From Rubinisphaera margarita (GTDB taxonomy: Bacteria; Planctomycetota; Planctomycetia; Planctomycetales; Planctomycetaceae), in contig NZ_JAKFGB010000014.1 of the NCBI RefSeq assembly GCF_022267515.1, forward strand, positions 124,001-188,000: a stretch of DNA of 64,000 nucleotides, written 5' to 3'. Made by a program: the position numbers and the translations under genes. Below, piece after piece: positions 9,351-20,217 of the stretch; position 1 is the stretch's first letter; each line of letters opens with the position of its first letter. The notes under the pieces are model-generated. The model made no database searches and was not told the DNA's origin. It was given only the letters and a program-made list of their open reading frames with translations.

Positions 9351-10598
9351 CTATCGACTGATATATAACTTGTAAACGTATGGGTTCGGTTGATACAGCA
9401 CGGGTTCGCTGGCCTCAGTTGCCATTGTACCCAGTCCCGTCGTGGGAGAGTGGGCAAATTCCGCAGGAACAGCCGTCTTGGTCGTCATGACGGTTGGCTG
9501 CAAAATCACGGTTGCCGACTCTCCATCGGCTGGGAGAACCTTCAGAATCCGCACGGCGACGACGCCTTCACACTGAAGTGTCGTCCAGCCCGGAACGGTC
9601 ATCGGTGCAGCGGAATTATACAGCAGACACAGTCTCTGTTGCCCGATCTGCGACTCAAGCGCCAGCTGGACCGGGGTTGTCACATTGCCCAGGGCGGTCA
9701 TCTCGAAGGGAGACTGAGCCGGCAGGCGGTTGTTCAGCAAACGGAGATCATCCTGAGTGAGTCCCTGGCGGATCTGCCGATTGATGTTGTCTTCGTGGAG
9801 GTCGTTATTGAAGTCGAGCAGCTGCACGTTCGAGAGCAGCGGATCCTGCTTCAGGGGAGACGACTGCAGAACGACTTCCGGAATTCCGTCCGGCTGTTCG
9901 ACGACAACATGGTTGATTTCATCGTAGCTGTAGTTGTCTGGTCCGAGTTTCTCTTCGATCATCGACGACCAGGTATCGAGTCGCTTCCCGGTCGGATCGT
10001 TGGCGAGAATGGCCAGAGGCAGCGCCGGAATCGGACGAGCCGGGGCGGCTGCGAAGTGATCGATCTCGTTGTTGAAGGCTGCCTCGACGATCGTCATGGC
10101 ATCAGCCGTCGCACGGCCGGTCACTCCAGGATAGAACAACGTCACCGGGTTTCCCTGCTCGCGGGACCGACGGGTCCGCACTTCGACAACGGTGGGATTG
10201 TCGTTGGTGAGCAGAAAGGTTGTTTCTCCGCCGGCTCCACCAGGGACGCGTCGACCAAAGACGATATCGGTATCGTCTCCATCGACAACGAGTTCGACCC
10301 GATGGGTTCCGACGCGGTTCATATAGGCCACTTCCGCGGCCCGCACCTTGGCTTTGTAGACAGTCTCATCGGCATCGAAACCGGGGCGGAGCATGTCGTC
10401 GCTCAGATAGGCCCCCGCTGCAGCGAGCGCCGAAGCTTCGGCTGCGGTCTGCAGTTCGACTTCGGCGGCTTCGATCCAGAGTTTGTTCATCACCAGGGCC
10501 GAGGCGGCACCAACGACCAGGAGCGCGAAGGCGATGGCGGGCATCAGGGAGCCGCGTCGCCGTGCGTCTTTCAACTGGTAGGGTACGATCGATTTCAC
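9351..10598 (-). CDS. TadG-like pseudopilin-type protein
   Basis: A 415-residue protein with a short basic N-terminus (DARRRGSLM) followed by one hydrophobic segment (PAIAFALLVVGAASALVMN) and an Ala-rich helix with the pattern ELQTAAEASALAAAGA, the layout of the Flp pilus-assembly TadE/G-like domain. The remainder is an extracytoplasmic domain without a recognised fold. The start is a GTG with GAGGCG upstream. Position between cpaB and cpaF supports a Tad role. The assignment rests on the N-terminal 60 residues and gene context. Confidence 0.72.
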   Translation of the reverse strand: MKSIVPYQLKDARRRGSLMPAIAFALLVVGAASALVMNKLWIEAAEVELQTAAEASALAAAGAYLSDDMLRPGFDADETVYKAKVRAAEVAYMNRVGTHRVELVVDGDDTDIVFGRRVPGGAGGETTFLLTNDNPTVVEVRTRRSREQGNPVTLFYPGVTGRATADAMTIVEAAFNNEIDHFAAAPARPIPALPLAILANDPTGKRLDTWSSMIEEKLGPDNYSYDEINHVVVEQPDGIPEVVLQSSPLKQDPLLSNVQLLDFNNDLHEDNINRQIRQGLTQDDLRLLNNRLPAQSPFEMTALGNVTTPVQLALESQIGQQRLCLLYNSAAPMTVPGWTTLQCEGVVAVRILKVLPADGESATVILQPTVMTTKTAVPAEFAHSPTTGLGTMATEASEPVLYQPNPYVYKLYISR

Positions 10599-10791
10599 GT
10601 TCGCCTCGTGGTTGTCTGCTTGGATAAGTCTGATCCCGACTCTGCCATTACGAACGGCTTCGGGCCTTGCTCTCGACGAATGTCTCCAGACATCGCCTCT
10701 CTACTTCGGTAGACCCTCTTCCAACGCACTGCGGAAGGAAGGGGGGGATCGTGACGGCCGCCGAGATGACGGCCGTCACTGAGAACTCACG

Positions 10792-11844
10792 CTACGTGGC
10801 CGAGTTGAATCGACCCCGACTGTTCGGCGAAGGAGCCGCGTTCGGGTTTCCCTGGAACTCGGGGTTGTCGCTCGTCGGCGGACTCACCTGGGTTCCGCGA
10901 TAGCCACCCCAGCCCCGTCCACCGTAGCCGCGACCGTAGCCCCGACCATAGTTTCCGTTGTTGCGAGGAGGTGCCCAACCCGGCGTTTCGATCCACGGAG
11001 TGGCTCCGTCCCAGTCGTTATCCCAGTCGTCGCGTTCATCACCATAATCGATGACCGAACGGGCACTGCCACGCCAGATCTCGGTAAGGAACGGCTTTTC
11101 GGCTTCCGGCGGTTCCGGCAGGCCGAGGATTTCGTCGAAGTAAGCCCGATCGGCTTCAGCAACATCGACTCCACCCGAGCCGGGTCCGTTCGGGGTGTAG
11201 GTCACCACGATCTCGCCATGCTTCTTGGCTTCGAGCAGAATGTTCGACTGTTCCGGGCTCAACTCGAAGGTAATCGTGTTGCTGCCACGCGACAGGTCGG
11301 TCTGCTGGGTCATCCGATTGATGGCCAGGACCCGCACACCTTTGAACATGGTCATTGTAAAGCCGCCACGATAGCGGCGATCGGCTCCGTTGTCGGCGAT
11401 CGACAGATGAACGTCGACGAAGTCTTCCGGCTTGATCAGCCCGTCGACCAGGTCGGTGCTGTTCCCCAGTCCGATCGTCACAGCCCGCATGCCCGGATTG
11501 ATTTCGAGCGGCGGACGAGTGTTCGGAGCATACAGCTGAGCCGTGCGGAACGGCTGAGCCTGAGTGATGTCTTCCAGAGCGTAACGTCCGACCACGGTAT
11601 CGCGGTTCAGGATCGTGTCACGTTCGAGCTTCGATTCGTCGAGACGACCGGTCACGACGTGTTCCGAAGTAATCAGGGTTCCAGCCGGAATATCTCCGGC
11701 GGCCATCGGCACAAGACGGGTCGTTGCCGCCCGTTCCGGTTCTGGCTCCACCCAGAAGAATGACTTAAACAGGTAGAAGATTACCAGGCCGCCGATGACA
11801 AACAGCATCAGCAGCGTCAACAAGGCAGGTGTTAGAATTCTCAC
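10792..11844 (-). CDS. cpaB: Flp pilus assembly protein CpaB/RcpC
   Basis: A 350-residue protein: one N-terminal membrane segment (residues 5-30), then an SAF domain (VPMAAGDIPAGTLITSEHV) and the RcpC/CpaB domain with the typical INPGMRAVTIGL and PEDFVDVHLS. CpaB is thought to help place the outer-membrane secretin. The C-terminal 60 or so residues are unusual: an Asp/Trp stretch and a Gly/Arg/Tyr-rich run (YGRGYGRGYGG, GWGGYRG) ending in a Pro/Asn/Ser tail. The start is GTG with GAGAGGGG upstream. Confidence 0.88.
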   Translation of the reverse strand: MRILTPALLTLLMLFVIGGLVIFYLFKSFFWVEPEPERAATTRLVPMAAGDIPAGTLITSEHVVTGRLDESKLERDTILNRDTVVGRYALEDITQAQPFRTAQLYAPNTRPPLEINPGMRAVTIGLGNSTDLVDGLIKPEDFVDVHLSIADNGADRRYRGGFTMTMFKGVRVLAINRMTQQTDLSRGSNTITFELSPEQSNILLEAKKHGEIVVTYTPNGPGSGGVDVAEADRAYFDEILGLPEPPEAEKPFLTEIWRGSARSVIDYGDERDDWDNDWDGATPWIETPGWAPPRNNGNYGRGYGRGYGGRGWGGYRGTQVSPPTSDNPEFQGNPNAAPSPNSRGRFNSAT

Positions 11845-11990
11845 GATCCCCTCTCCGATTCCAAAAAGATCATCCGATCAGATTGCCGGACATTGTCCCC
11901 AGCGTGTTGCCGTTCGACGGCACGTTCACACAATTCCGTCCCTGCCTGAAATCTTCTCCACGTCCGTGGTGAAGAAGCCCTGTGTTCTCT

Positions 11991-12392
11991 CTACTCCCGC
12001 TGCATCACTGTTTCTGCAACAAGGTGCTTATCTTTCAAACCGAAACCGATCGGCCAGAGCATGTCCGGCGAAGCGGCTCGCATCGGAACCTTCACCACGA
12101 CCAGAACAGGGTCGCCGGCAAAGGTGCCGATTTCCGTGATTACTTCCGCGTTCCGTGAAAGCTTCGGTCCCAAGGCTGTCAGGACCGACTCTTCGATGTA
12201 TTCCTGCGAGGTTCCCGGATGGGTGGCGGCTCGCGCTCCCAGGCGGCTCGCCTCGACCACGGTCCCGCGGGCGAAGAACAGCATGGAAAACTCAAAGACC
12301 GCGAACAGCATCAGCAGTAGAATTGGCAATGTCATTGCCAGTTCCATGCTGGTGAAGCCCTTTCGGCGCGTCTGTTTTGGCTGTGTGATCAT
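11991..12392 (-). CDS. tadE: TadE-like pseudopilin
   Basis: A 133-residue protein whose N-terminus (RRKGFTSMELAMTLPILLL) has the Gly-Phe cleavage junction, the conserved Glu and the hydrophobic helix of TadE pseudopilins. The small domain behind it is extracytoplasmic. It begins 18 bases after the prepilin peptidase gene, its likely processing enzyme, and is probably co-transcribed with it. Confidence 0.85.
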   Translation of the reverse strand: MITQPKQTRRKGFTSMELAMTLPILLLMLFAVFEFSMLFFARGTVVEASRLGARAATHPGTSQEYIEESVLTALGPKLSRNAEVITEIGTFAGDPVLVVVKVPMRAASPDMLWPIGFGLKDKHLVAETVMQRE

Positions 12393-12410
12393 GCCTGCTT
12401 CCGGTCTGAG

Positions 12411-12983
12411 TTATGTCAAAGTCCACGGGAGTGGGGGCCAGTTGCCAAAGTAGGCAGAGGCCAGCAGTCCCCATGTCGACAATGCGATAGGTAGTGCGTA
12501 GGCCATAATTCGTCGCTGCTTCCGTTGTTCCACGGTTTCCGCAGCTGGTTTCTCTCCCGCCTTGCCCGGCTTCCCGGTGGCCAGAAGTTTCTTCTTCATT
12601 CGTTTCGGACCAATCGTGAGCACGTTGGCGAGCACGATTCCCATCGTCACGAGGATCACGATCAGCGTGCTGATCCCGAGGATGTAGAGCGTCCACTGGA
12701 ATCCGATCCAGACAGACAGTCCGCCCAACAGTTTCACGTCTCCGCCGCCGGCCGTTCCGACCATCCACAGCAGAAACAGGATTCCGAATCCGACCAGAAA
12801 TCCGAGTCCGCCCGTTGCCAGGCCGGCCCATTGATCGAAGACTCCCTGATAGATCCAGCCGGCGAAAAACATCGGCAGCGTGAGCTTGTTGGGAATCTTG
12901 TAAAACTTCTGATCCCAGATCGCCGCGGTGAGTGTGTACCCGATCACGGCAACAAGAAATACGATTGGCTGAATCTGATCCAT
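12411..12983 (-). CDS. cpaA: Prepilin peptidase, A24 family (CpaA/TadV)
   Basis: A 190-residue polytopic aspartic protease. The two catalytic Asp are visible, one in AIWDQKFYKIPNKLT and one in the GxGD-type motif GGGDVKLLGG. The short form without an N-methylating zinc domain matches CpaA/TadV. A charged Lys-rich loop (PKRMKKKLLATGKPGKAGEK) sits before the last membrane segment. It is the first gene of the tad unit on this strand. Confidence 0.9.
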   Translation of the reverse strand: MDQIQPIVFLVAVIGYTLTAAIWDQKFYKIPNKLTLPMFFAGWIYQGVFDQWAGLATGGLGFLVGFGILFLLWMVGTAGGGDVKLLGGLSVWIGFQWTLYILGISTLIVILVTMGIVLANVLTIGPKRMKKKLLATGKPGKAGEKPAAETVEQRKQRRIMAYALPIALSTWGLLASAYFGNWPPLPWTLT

Positions 12984-13622
12984 CGCCGGCCTTCGATTCC
13001 GAGCGTGACCCGGCGTCAGCCGCGTTCACTGGTCCATCTGTTAATTAATGTTGAGCTTAAACCCCGGCAGATGCAGCCGGAAAAGTGTGAAATCTCAACC
13101 TGAATTCAAGATACTACGTTGAAATCATAACACACGTTTTCGTTGTCAAACGGAACTGTCTCCATTTTGATACACATCTCCACGAGGCCGCATCACCACC
13201 AGACTTCGCGACTCCCCGAGATGGATTTTCGTGATCAATCTGCGTCGCCGGCACAATCCGATCAGGTAAACCTCTGCAGCCTCATCCGGAGGAAGCCGAC
13301 GGTCTTGTTCACGACGCTCGCTCTCTCTGCTCATGAATATTTCGAAGGTCAATAGGGTCCCCGGTTCGCTCCACGCGGGAAACCGACACGGTGACTTCTC
13401 CGGATTGCTTCCCGTTCACGAACCATCTATAAGTTAGACAGAGGCCGAAACAGTCGTTGAAGGCCCTCAGGAGCAGTTGCCGTGAAGGTCGAACTGCTCT
13501 GTCCGCGTCCGAAGGCAGCGTTCCAGATAACGTTCGCTCAAACGCGGACACACGGTCGGGCAATTTGCTCGAACAAGCTGACAGCATCAGTTGAATTCAC
13601 GCTTACAGGGAGGAGTCTGCAC
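12984..13622. other. Divergent intergenic region between the tad operon and gpsA
   Basis: No convincing gene is seen on either strand. Short open frames here (for example 13146-13352 minus) have no ribosome binding site that stands out and no recognisable domain. I looked specifically for an Flp pilin (hydrophobic helix after a short basic leader) and found none. The region holds a candidate minus-strand promoter at 13124-13149 and the GGAGG of gpsA. Confidence 0.5.
13124..13149 (-). promoter_or_regulatory. Candidate promoter for the tad operon
   Basis: Read on the minus strand, TTGACA is followed after 14 bases by TATGAT, preceded by TGT as in an extended -10 element. The spacing is shorter than the optimal 17, so the extended -10 would have to carry the activity. 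It lies about 140 bases upstream of the prepilin peptidase start. Confidence 0.35.
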
Positions 13623-14618
<996 letters not shown>

Positions 14619-14975
14619 CGCAAGGGGTGGCCCAGACGTGTACGTCGGGGTGACGAACTCACAAGAGGTCGGTATCCAGCAGAGATGAGTTGAGCCGCAA
14701 CTTCTTCGGAGGGTGGCTCGGATCGCTCCGCGATCTGGGCGGCGAAGCCATAGGATGACGCGATCAGACGATCGATCAACCGCACCAGGGTTTTCCACTT
14801 ATTGCGCTACCCCCGAGATGTGCACAAACAGGAATGTCGGTGCCACTCTGTCGGAGCTGCGAGTGTTACTCTCGGAGGATCACCGTCCGTTCTTGAACAG
14901 GGGCTGAAGACAGGCATCCTGTTGCTTTCGCAACACAGAGAGGAATCTCTGTGCCATCCTGTGATGCGGGCGGCT
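14619..14975. repeat. Intergenic gap filled with palindromic repeats
   Basis: No gene is seen. The clearest element is CACAGAGA-GGAA-TCTCTGTG at 14934-14953, an 8-bp stem with a GGAA loop followed by CCATCC, preceded by GTTGC-TTTC-GCAAC (14921-14934). A decayed copy of the related CACAGACAGGAATGTCTGTG lies at about 14822-14843 and is followed by CCACTCTGTCGGA. A weaker inverted pair is seen near 14632-14665. Confidence 0.7.
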
Positions 14976-15836
14976 CTACGACTTCCGGTTCTTATAGCGT
15001 TCGCTGGCCTGTGTGAGTGTTTTTCGTTCCTTGCTCGTCAGGCTGGCTTCGCCCTTTTCGGCGATTTTCTGCAGGATGCGGTCGACTTCCTGTTCCATCA
15101 CCTGCGGGTCTTCGTCGCGGTAGATCTTCAGCTTGGGGTTTCGGCGAGCACCGGATGAGCCGAACGATGTCGTCAGGGGAGCCAGGCGAAGGCGGAACTT
15201 GAAGTAGAGAAACGCGAACAGGATGCCGCCCAGGTGAGCCATGTGGGCAATCTGATCGGTGCTGCCCCGTCCGCCGAGTTCCGACAGAACCGGAAGCAGG
15301 TCGACGAGAAGAATGAACCCGGCCAGCCACCGCATCTGCACGGCAATCAGCCCCCAGAGCATGACCTGCTCTCGCGGAAAGTGCAGGGCATACAGGAACA
15401 CCAGCGCCACCGCGGCTCCCGATGCACCGACCGCGGGAGTGAGATCCGCCATGGCCATCGACCAGGCGACATAGCAAAGCCCGGCGAAAATGGCGGCTGC
15501 GCAATAGAAGAGACCAAACTCCCGGCTGCCGTACATCGACTCCAGCCGGCGGCCGAAGAAGTAGATCAGCAGCATGTTGAAGAGCAGATGGAACAGGTTC
15601 CCGGGATCGTGCAGGAACGCATAAGTCAGCAGCCGCCAGATCTGTCCCTGCAGCACGGCTTCCGAAGCCAGATCGAACCAGATGTTGACCAGCGGAAAGA
15701 ACAGCTGACCGACGAAGGCAATCACGGTGATCAGGATCAGCTTCTTCCAGACCGGCCAGTCTCCGCCACCTGATCCCATTCCGGAAAATCCGCCTGGAGG
15801 ATCGTCGCGAATATAGTCCCGATTATGGATTCCCAT
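14976..15836 (-). CDS. Rhomboid-family intramembrane serine protease
   Basis: A 286-residue polytopic protease. The catalytic Ser is in GASGA, the catalytic His in HMAHLGG, and the oxyanion-side HxxxN in HLLFNMLLIYFFGRR. About six membrane segments span residues 32-215. A soluble C-terminal tail (last 70 residues, rich in Lys and Glu) follows, as often in planctomycete rhomboids. Substrates are unknown. The gene is monocistronic and convergent with gpsA. Confidence 0.92.
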   Translation of the reverse strand: MGIHNRDYIRDDPPGGFSGMGSGGGDWPVWKKLILITVIAFVGQLFFPLVNIWFDLASEAVLQGQIWRLLTYAFLHDPGNLFHLLFNMLLIYFFGRRLESMYGSREFGLFYCAAAIFAGLCYVAWSMAMADLTPAVGASGAAVALVFLYALHFPREQVMLWGLIAVQMRWLAGFILLVDLLPVLSELGGRGSTDQIAHMAHLGGILFAFLYFKFRLRLAPLTTSFGSSGARRNPKLKIYRDEDPQVMEQEVDRILQKIAEKGEASLTSKERKTLTQASERYKNRKS

Positions 15837-16040
15837 CCTGACACCAATCTCTGCTGATCAACAAAAAGCCTCTGTTACCGCGCGCCAGCCGCGGATGCGT
15901 ATCCCATTGTAGGGAGAACCGAAATGTCCCACGAGATGAAATTTTCGACTTCTCAGGCGTTTGAGCGGCCACGAGATCGACAATAAACAGGCTGGGATAA
16001 GCGGAGCTGTATCGCAGCACGACCACGCAAAGCGACACCC

Positions 16041-16574
16041 TTACGGCAAGAACCCCTTCTCGCGGAGTTCGGTCAGGTTCTCCGGGGCACTGCTGACGAT
16101 TCGTTCCATGGCGTAGCGGATGAGAGCGACGCCGGCGAGTCGTTCCGGAGCGACCAGAATCGCGACGCGATCTTCGTCTTCCTGATCGAGCCGGCGGTTC
16201 AGTTTGTCGACCACTTCTTCGACTTCATCACTGATCAGTTCTTCCCGCAGAGCCGTGTTGGCCAGTTTCAAATTCGAGAACGCCGCGGTTCGGGCCATCA
16301 GGAACTGCACCAGTTGACTGTCTTCTTCCGACTCGAAGAAGTCCTGAAACTCCGGCGACTGATCGCCCGGCTGAATAATGACCGGACGGGTGATTTTGAT
16401 CTCTCCGCGTCGAACCTTCACCGGCGCGGCGTCTTCTTCCGGCGGCAGCACGAGGTAATAAGCCAGATCGGAAGTGCCGAACGTGAACAGCGAATAGGGG
16501 ACCGAACGGGCGATGGAAACGGAATTCCAGACCTGTTGCAGGAACCTCTCCTCACTGAAATCGTAAAAGTCCAT
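16041..16574 (-). CDS. Conserved-looking acidic protein of unknown function
   Basis: A 177-residue soluble protein from the ATG at 16574 (MDFYDFSEERFLQQ). The frame continues upstream to 16853, but that part has a Cys/Ser/Pro-rich composition unlike a coding sequence. The protein is rich in Glu and Asp in its second half, with a helical segment (LREELISDEVEEVVDKLNRR). There is no signal peptide, membrane segment or recognised catalytic motif. It is divergent from the histone-like gene. Function unknown. Confidence 0.65.
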   Translation of the reverse strand: MDFYDFSEERFLQQVWNSVSIARSVPYSLFTFGTSDLAYYLVLPPEEDAAPVKVRRGEIKITRPVIIQPGDQSPEFQDFFESEEDSQLVQFLMARTAAFSNLKLANTALREELISDEVEEVVDKLNRRLDQEDEDRVAILVAPERLAGVALIRYAMERIVSSAPENLTELREKGFLP

Positions 16575-16840
16575 AAGGCTGATTGCCGATTGTGTGAAGG
16601 TACGGGTTGGCGGACCCGGATGGTGAGCCGGCTGATTGCTGGCGGGCATGCGAATGGATGACTCGCTGGAGTCGTCTCTCCTCATTCTCAGGCATTGTGA
16701 GGCATCGCAGGGCCGGGAACAAGGTTGACAAATCATTGTCGCATTGAAATAGTGCGGCTCCTGCATGAAATCGCAGACTTTCCGGCATCCACGACGGATG
16801 CTGTTGCACGATTTATAAGACAGACACAGAGGATGGTTGT

Positions 16841-17119
16841 ATGAGCGGACCAATTATCAGAACCGGCGCGACACCTGAGTTTTCAAAAGGGTGGGATCGC
16901 ATCTTCGGCGATGGCAAGCCGGCCCGGAAGAAGTCGAGCAAGAAGAGCACGAAGAAGTCGACCAAGACCGCAGCCAAAAAGACGACGACCAAAAAGGCCG
17001 CGACGAAGAAAGCCTCCAGTCCCGCTGTGAAAGCGACCGCGAAGAAAGCCGCTAAGAAAGCGACCGCGAAGAAGTCGACCGCTGCCGGGTCGAGCGCCCG
17101 CAAGACGAAGAAGAAGTAG
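16841..17119 (+). CDS. Histone-H1-like lysine/alanine-rich DNA-binding protein
   Basis: A 92-residue, very basic protein. The first 25 residues (GATPEFSKGWDRIFGDGK) form a short non-repetitive head. The rest is built of Lys, Ala, Thr and Ser repeats (KKSTKKSTK, AAKKTTTKKAATKKA, KATAKKAAKKA), the composition of the C-terminal tail of eukaryotic histone H1 and of bacterial H1-like nucleoid proteins. It probably binds and condenses DNA non-specifically. Head-plus-tail proteins of this size are common in planctomycetes. The Lys codons are mixed AAG and AAA, so slippage is limited. Confidence 0.82.
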   Translation: MSGPIIRTGATPEFSKGWDRIFGDGKPARKKSSKKSTKKSTKTAAKKTTTKKAATKKASSPAVKATAKKAAKKATAKKSTAAGSSARKTKKK

Positions 17120-17183
17120 TCGGCTACGCTCGTTGATTTCCGAGCAACCCGCTGGTCTCACTATGAAACGGTGAACTCCTGCC

Positions 17184-18821
17184 GTGACCGACCTCAGCTC
17201 TTCATCGGTATCAGAAGACAATCACGAAACCGCCAGTCAGTCTTCGCACTGGCTGGCGATCCTCATTTTATGGGGACTGTTGATTGCCTGGTCACTGCTC
17301 CGATCGCCCATTCCCTCGGTTAACGAACCCCACTACCTGTGCAAGGCCCGGCACTTCTGGGACCCCACGTGGTGCGCGAACGATTTCTTCCTCACTTCGT
17401 CGAATCCGCACTGGGTCTACTACTTCACCGTCGGCTGGATGACGCAGTTTCTGTCGCTGGGCACAACCGCTCTCATCGCGCGGCTCGCTTCCCTGCTTAT
17501 CTTCGCGACCGGCTGGATTCGCATGACCCGGGCCCTCCTGCCGCATCGACTCGCCCCCTTTCTTTCGCTGTCCGTCTTTCTCCTTCTTCAGGCGGTGGTG
17601 AATTTCTCCGGGGAGTGGGTGATTGGCGGGACAGAATCGAAAGTCTTTTCCTACGGTCTCGGCTTCTGGAGCCTGGGTTGCTTTCTGAATCGTCGCTGGA
17701 ACGCGGCGGGAGTCCTGATGGGGCTCGCAATCGCCTTTCATCCTCTCGTTGGCATCTGGCTGACCGGCTGCCTGGTTCTCGGCGCGGTCCCCGTGCTCTA
17801 TCAGCATCGAACAGAACTCCGCTCGATCGCGAAACGGGCTCTCGTACCGCTCGCCCTGTTGGTCCTTGCCTCGCTGCCGGGCATGATTCCGGCTCTGGGC
17901 ATCATTTTCGATTCCGCCTCGCCGGCCGATCGTTTCGCGGGCGATTACCTGCAGGTCTTTTTTCGCCTGAAGCACCATCTCGATCCGATGCAGTTCAAGC
18001 CGTTGAATTACATTGTCTACCTGGGGCTGATGATCCTTTCCGTCGCGGGGTATCAGCGGCTGCGAAACGGCGGCGAGCGGATTGAAGGCTGGCGACTGTT
18101 GCTGGGCCTGATGTTCGCCTCGGCTCTGGTCGCCTTCATCGGGATTCTGATCGGACTGCGATTTACCGAACCCAACGAAATGCCGGCTCTGGCGTTGCGG
18201 GCCAAGCTGCTCAAATTCTACCCGTTCCGGCTGTACGACATGATGGTGCCGGTCTTCTTCAGCCTGATCATTGCCGCGATGACCGTTCGCTGGGCGTCCC
18301 GGGCTTCGAAGACGACACTCGCCTTGTTCTCAGCGGCCATCTTTCTGCTCGGAATGTCGTTCCCCTTTGTCGACCGGAATCCGTCCCGCCTGCCGAACGA
18401 GCGACTTTCAGACTGGTACGAAGCCTGCGAATGGGCTCGGACAGAAACGCCTCCCGAAACCCTGTTCGCCACACCCCGCAGCGGCTGGGCCTTCAAATGG
18501 TACTCCCACCGAGCGGAGTACGTGACCTTCAAAGACTGCCCTCAGGATGCCCGGGGCATTCTGGAATGGAACGAACGTCTGACGGTTATGGCCGACTGGA
18601 GAACGGCGAGCTACGAAGACAGCTTCATTTCCCGGGAGGAACTCGCCCGACTGCGTGAGTTAACAGGAGCAGAATACCTGATCGCCCGGCATGCGTATCT
18701 GTTCGACAGTGAACCGGTCTTTGAGAACGAGTTTTACCGGATTGACCGCCTTCCGGAGCCGAAAGTCGTGCCTGTCCCCTCGGCCAGACGTTCTGACAGT
18801 CAGGCAGCGAGTTTCCGCTGA
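17184..18821 (+). CDS. Polytopic membrane protein, glycosyltransferase-C-like (DUF6798 type, tentative)
   Basis: A 545-residue protein with about ten membrane segments between residues 22 and 395 and a soluble C-terminal domain of about 140 residues. After the first segment comes an acidic/aromatic loop (NEPHYLCKARHFWDP), placed like the first periplasmic loop of lipid-linked-sugar glycosyltransferases (GT-C fold). The C-terminal domain has WARTETPPETLFATP and ends near a Pro/Ser tail. The match to planctomycete DUF6798 is from memory and tentative. The start is GTG at 17184; no ATG is available in frame nearby. Confidence 0.75.
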   Translation: MTDLSSSSVSEDNHETASQSSHWLAILILWGLLIAWSLLRSPIPSVNEPHYLCKARHFWDPTWCANDFFLTSSNPHWVYYFTVGWMTQFLSLGTTALIARLASLLIFATGWIRMTRALLPHRLAPFLSLSVFLLLQAVVNFSGEWVIGGTESKVFSYGLGFWSLGCFLNRRWNAAGVLMGLAIAFHPLVGIWLTGCLVLGAVPVLYQHRTELRSIAKRALVPLALLVLASLPGMIPALGIIFDSASPADRFAGDYLQVFFRLKHHLDPMQFKPLNYIVYLGLMILSVAGYQRLRNGGERIEGWRLLLGLMFASALVAFIGILIGLRFTEPNEMPALALRAKLLKFYPFRLYDMMVPVFFSLIIAAMTVRWASRASKTTLALFSAAIFLLGMSFPFVDRNPSRLPNERLSDWYEACEWARTETPPETLFATPRSGWAFKWYSHRAEYVTFKDCPQDARGILEWNERLTVMADWRTASYEDSFISREELARLRELTGAEYLIARHAYLFDSEPVFENEFYRIDRLPEPKVVPVPSARRSDSQAASFR

Positions 18822-18947
18822 ATCCGGTAGAATCGGTCCCTGCGAACGCGAACAGAACTTCGGTTGGCCGTGTCCTCCGAGGGTTGCTTGCTTTTCAGGC
18901 CTGTGCCTGTAGAATTCGAAACGTCCGGCCTGCGGTCGCGACCAGTA

Positions 18948-19021
<74 letters not shown>

Positions 19022-19054
19022 CTTGATCAGAGGCGAAAAGCCCTCGGAATCGCA

Positions 19055-19088
19055 AAGGCGGTGAGATGCATTTCTCACCGCCTTCCTT
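19055..19088 (+). terminator. Terminator-like hairpin after tRNA-Lys
   Basis: A perfect 12-bp stem (AAGGCGGTGAGA, loop TGCATT, TCTCACCGCCTT) followed by CCTTC, 33 bases after the tRNA. The T-run is weak, but the position and stem strength fit termination of the tRNA transcript and insulation of the next operon. Confidence 0.7.
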
Positions 19089-19176
19089 CATGCGCGCTGC
19101 GAAATCTCCATTCCCTCGAAGTTTCTTCTTCCTCCGTTGCAATCGATCAGAACGGAGACTAAACTGTGGAACCGTA

Positions 19177-19193
19177 TTGAGATTGAGTCTCAA
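19177..19193. promoter_or_regulatory. Candidate Fur box upstream of the DUF1559-lipoprotein-PepSY operon
   Basis: TTGAGATTGAGTCTCAA contains TTGAGA and TCTCAA as inverted arms, and the overlapping GATTGAG-T-CTCAATC (19181-19195) is a perfect 7-1-7 palindrome. This resembles Fur operators such as TTGAGAATGATTCTCAA in overall pattern. It is 99 bases upstream of the DUF1559 start. A PepSY membrane protein, a family linked to iron-siderophore reduction, is the third gene, which fits iron control. Inference from pattern and context only. Confidence 0.5.
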
Positions 19194-19291
19194 TCGCATA
19201 ACTGCCCCGGTAGTCCCGCCGTTTCGTTCCCGCCGTCCAGGCACTGTCCCAGCAGGCGGCCGAACTTCTCCTCCTTGCATAAAGGTGAACC

Positions 19292-20215
<924 letters not shown>

Positions 20216-20217
20216 GA

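Noticed and set aside
9390..10712. 440-residue plus-strand frame
   Set aside because: Antisense to the TadG-like gene, no motif and no ribosome binding site.
13146..13352. 68-residue minus-strand frame upstream of the tad operon
   Set aside because: I considered it as a possible Flp pilin or small regulator, but it has no hydrophobic helix, no leader peptide and no good ribosome binding site.
14619..14975. CRISPR array
   Set aside because: The short palindromes are of different families and unequal spacing; there is no regular repeat-spacer unit and no cas gene in the window.
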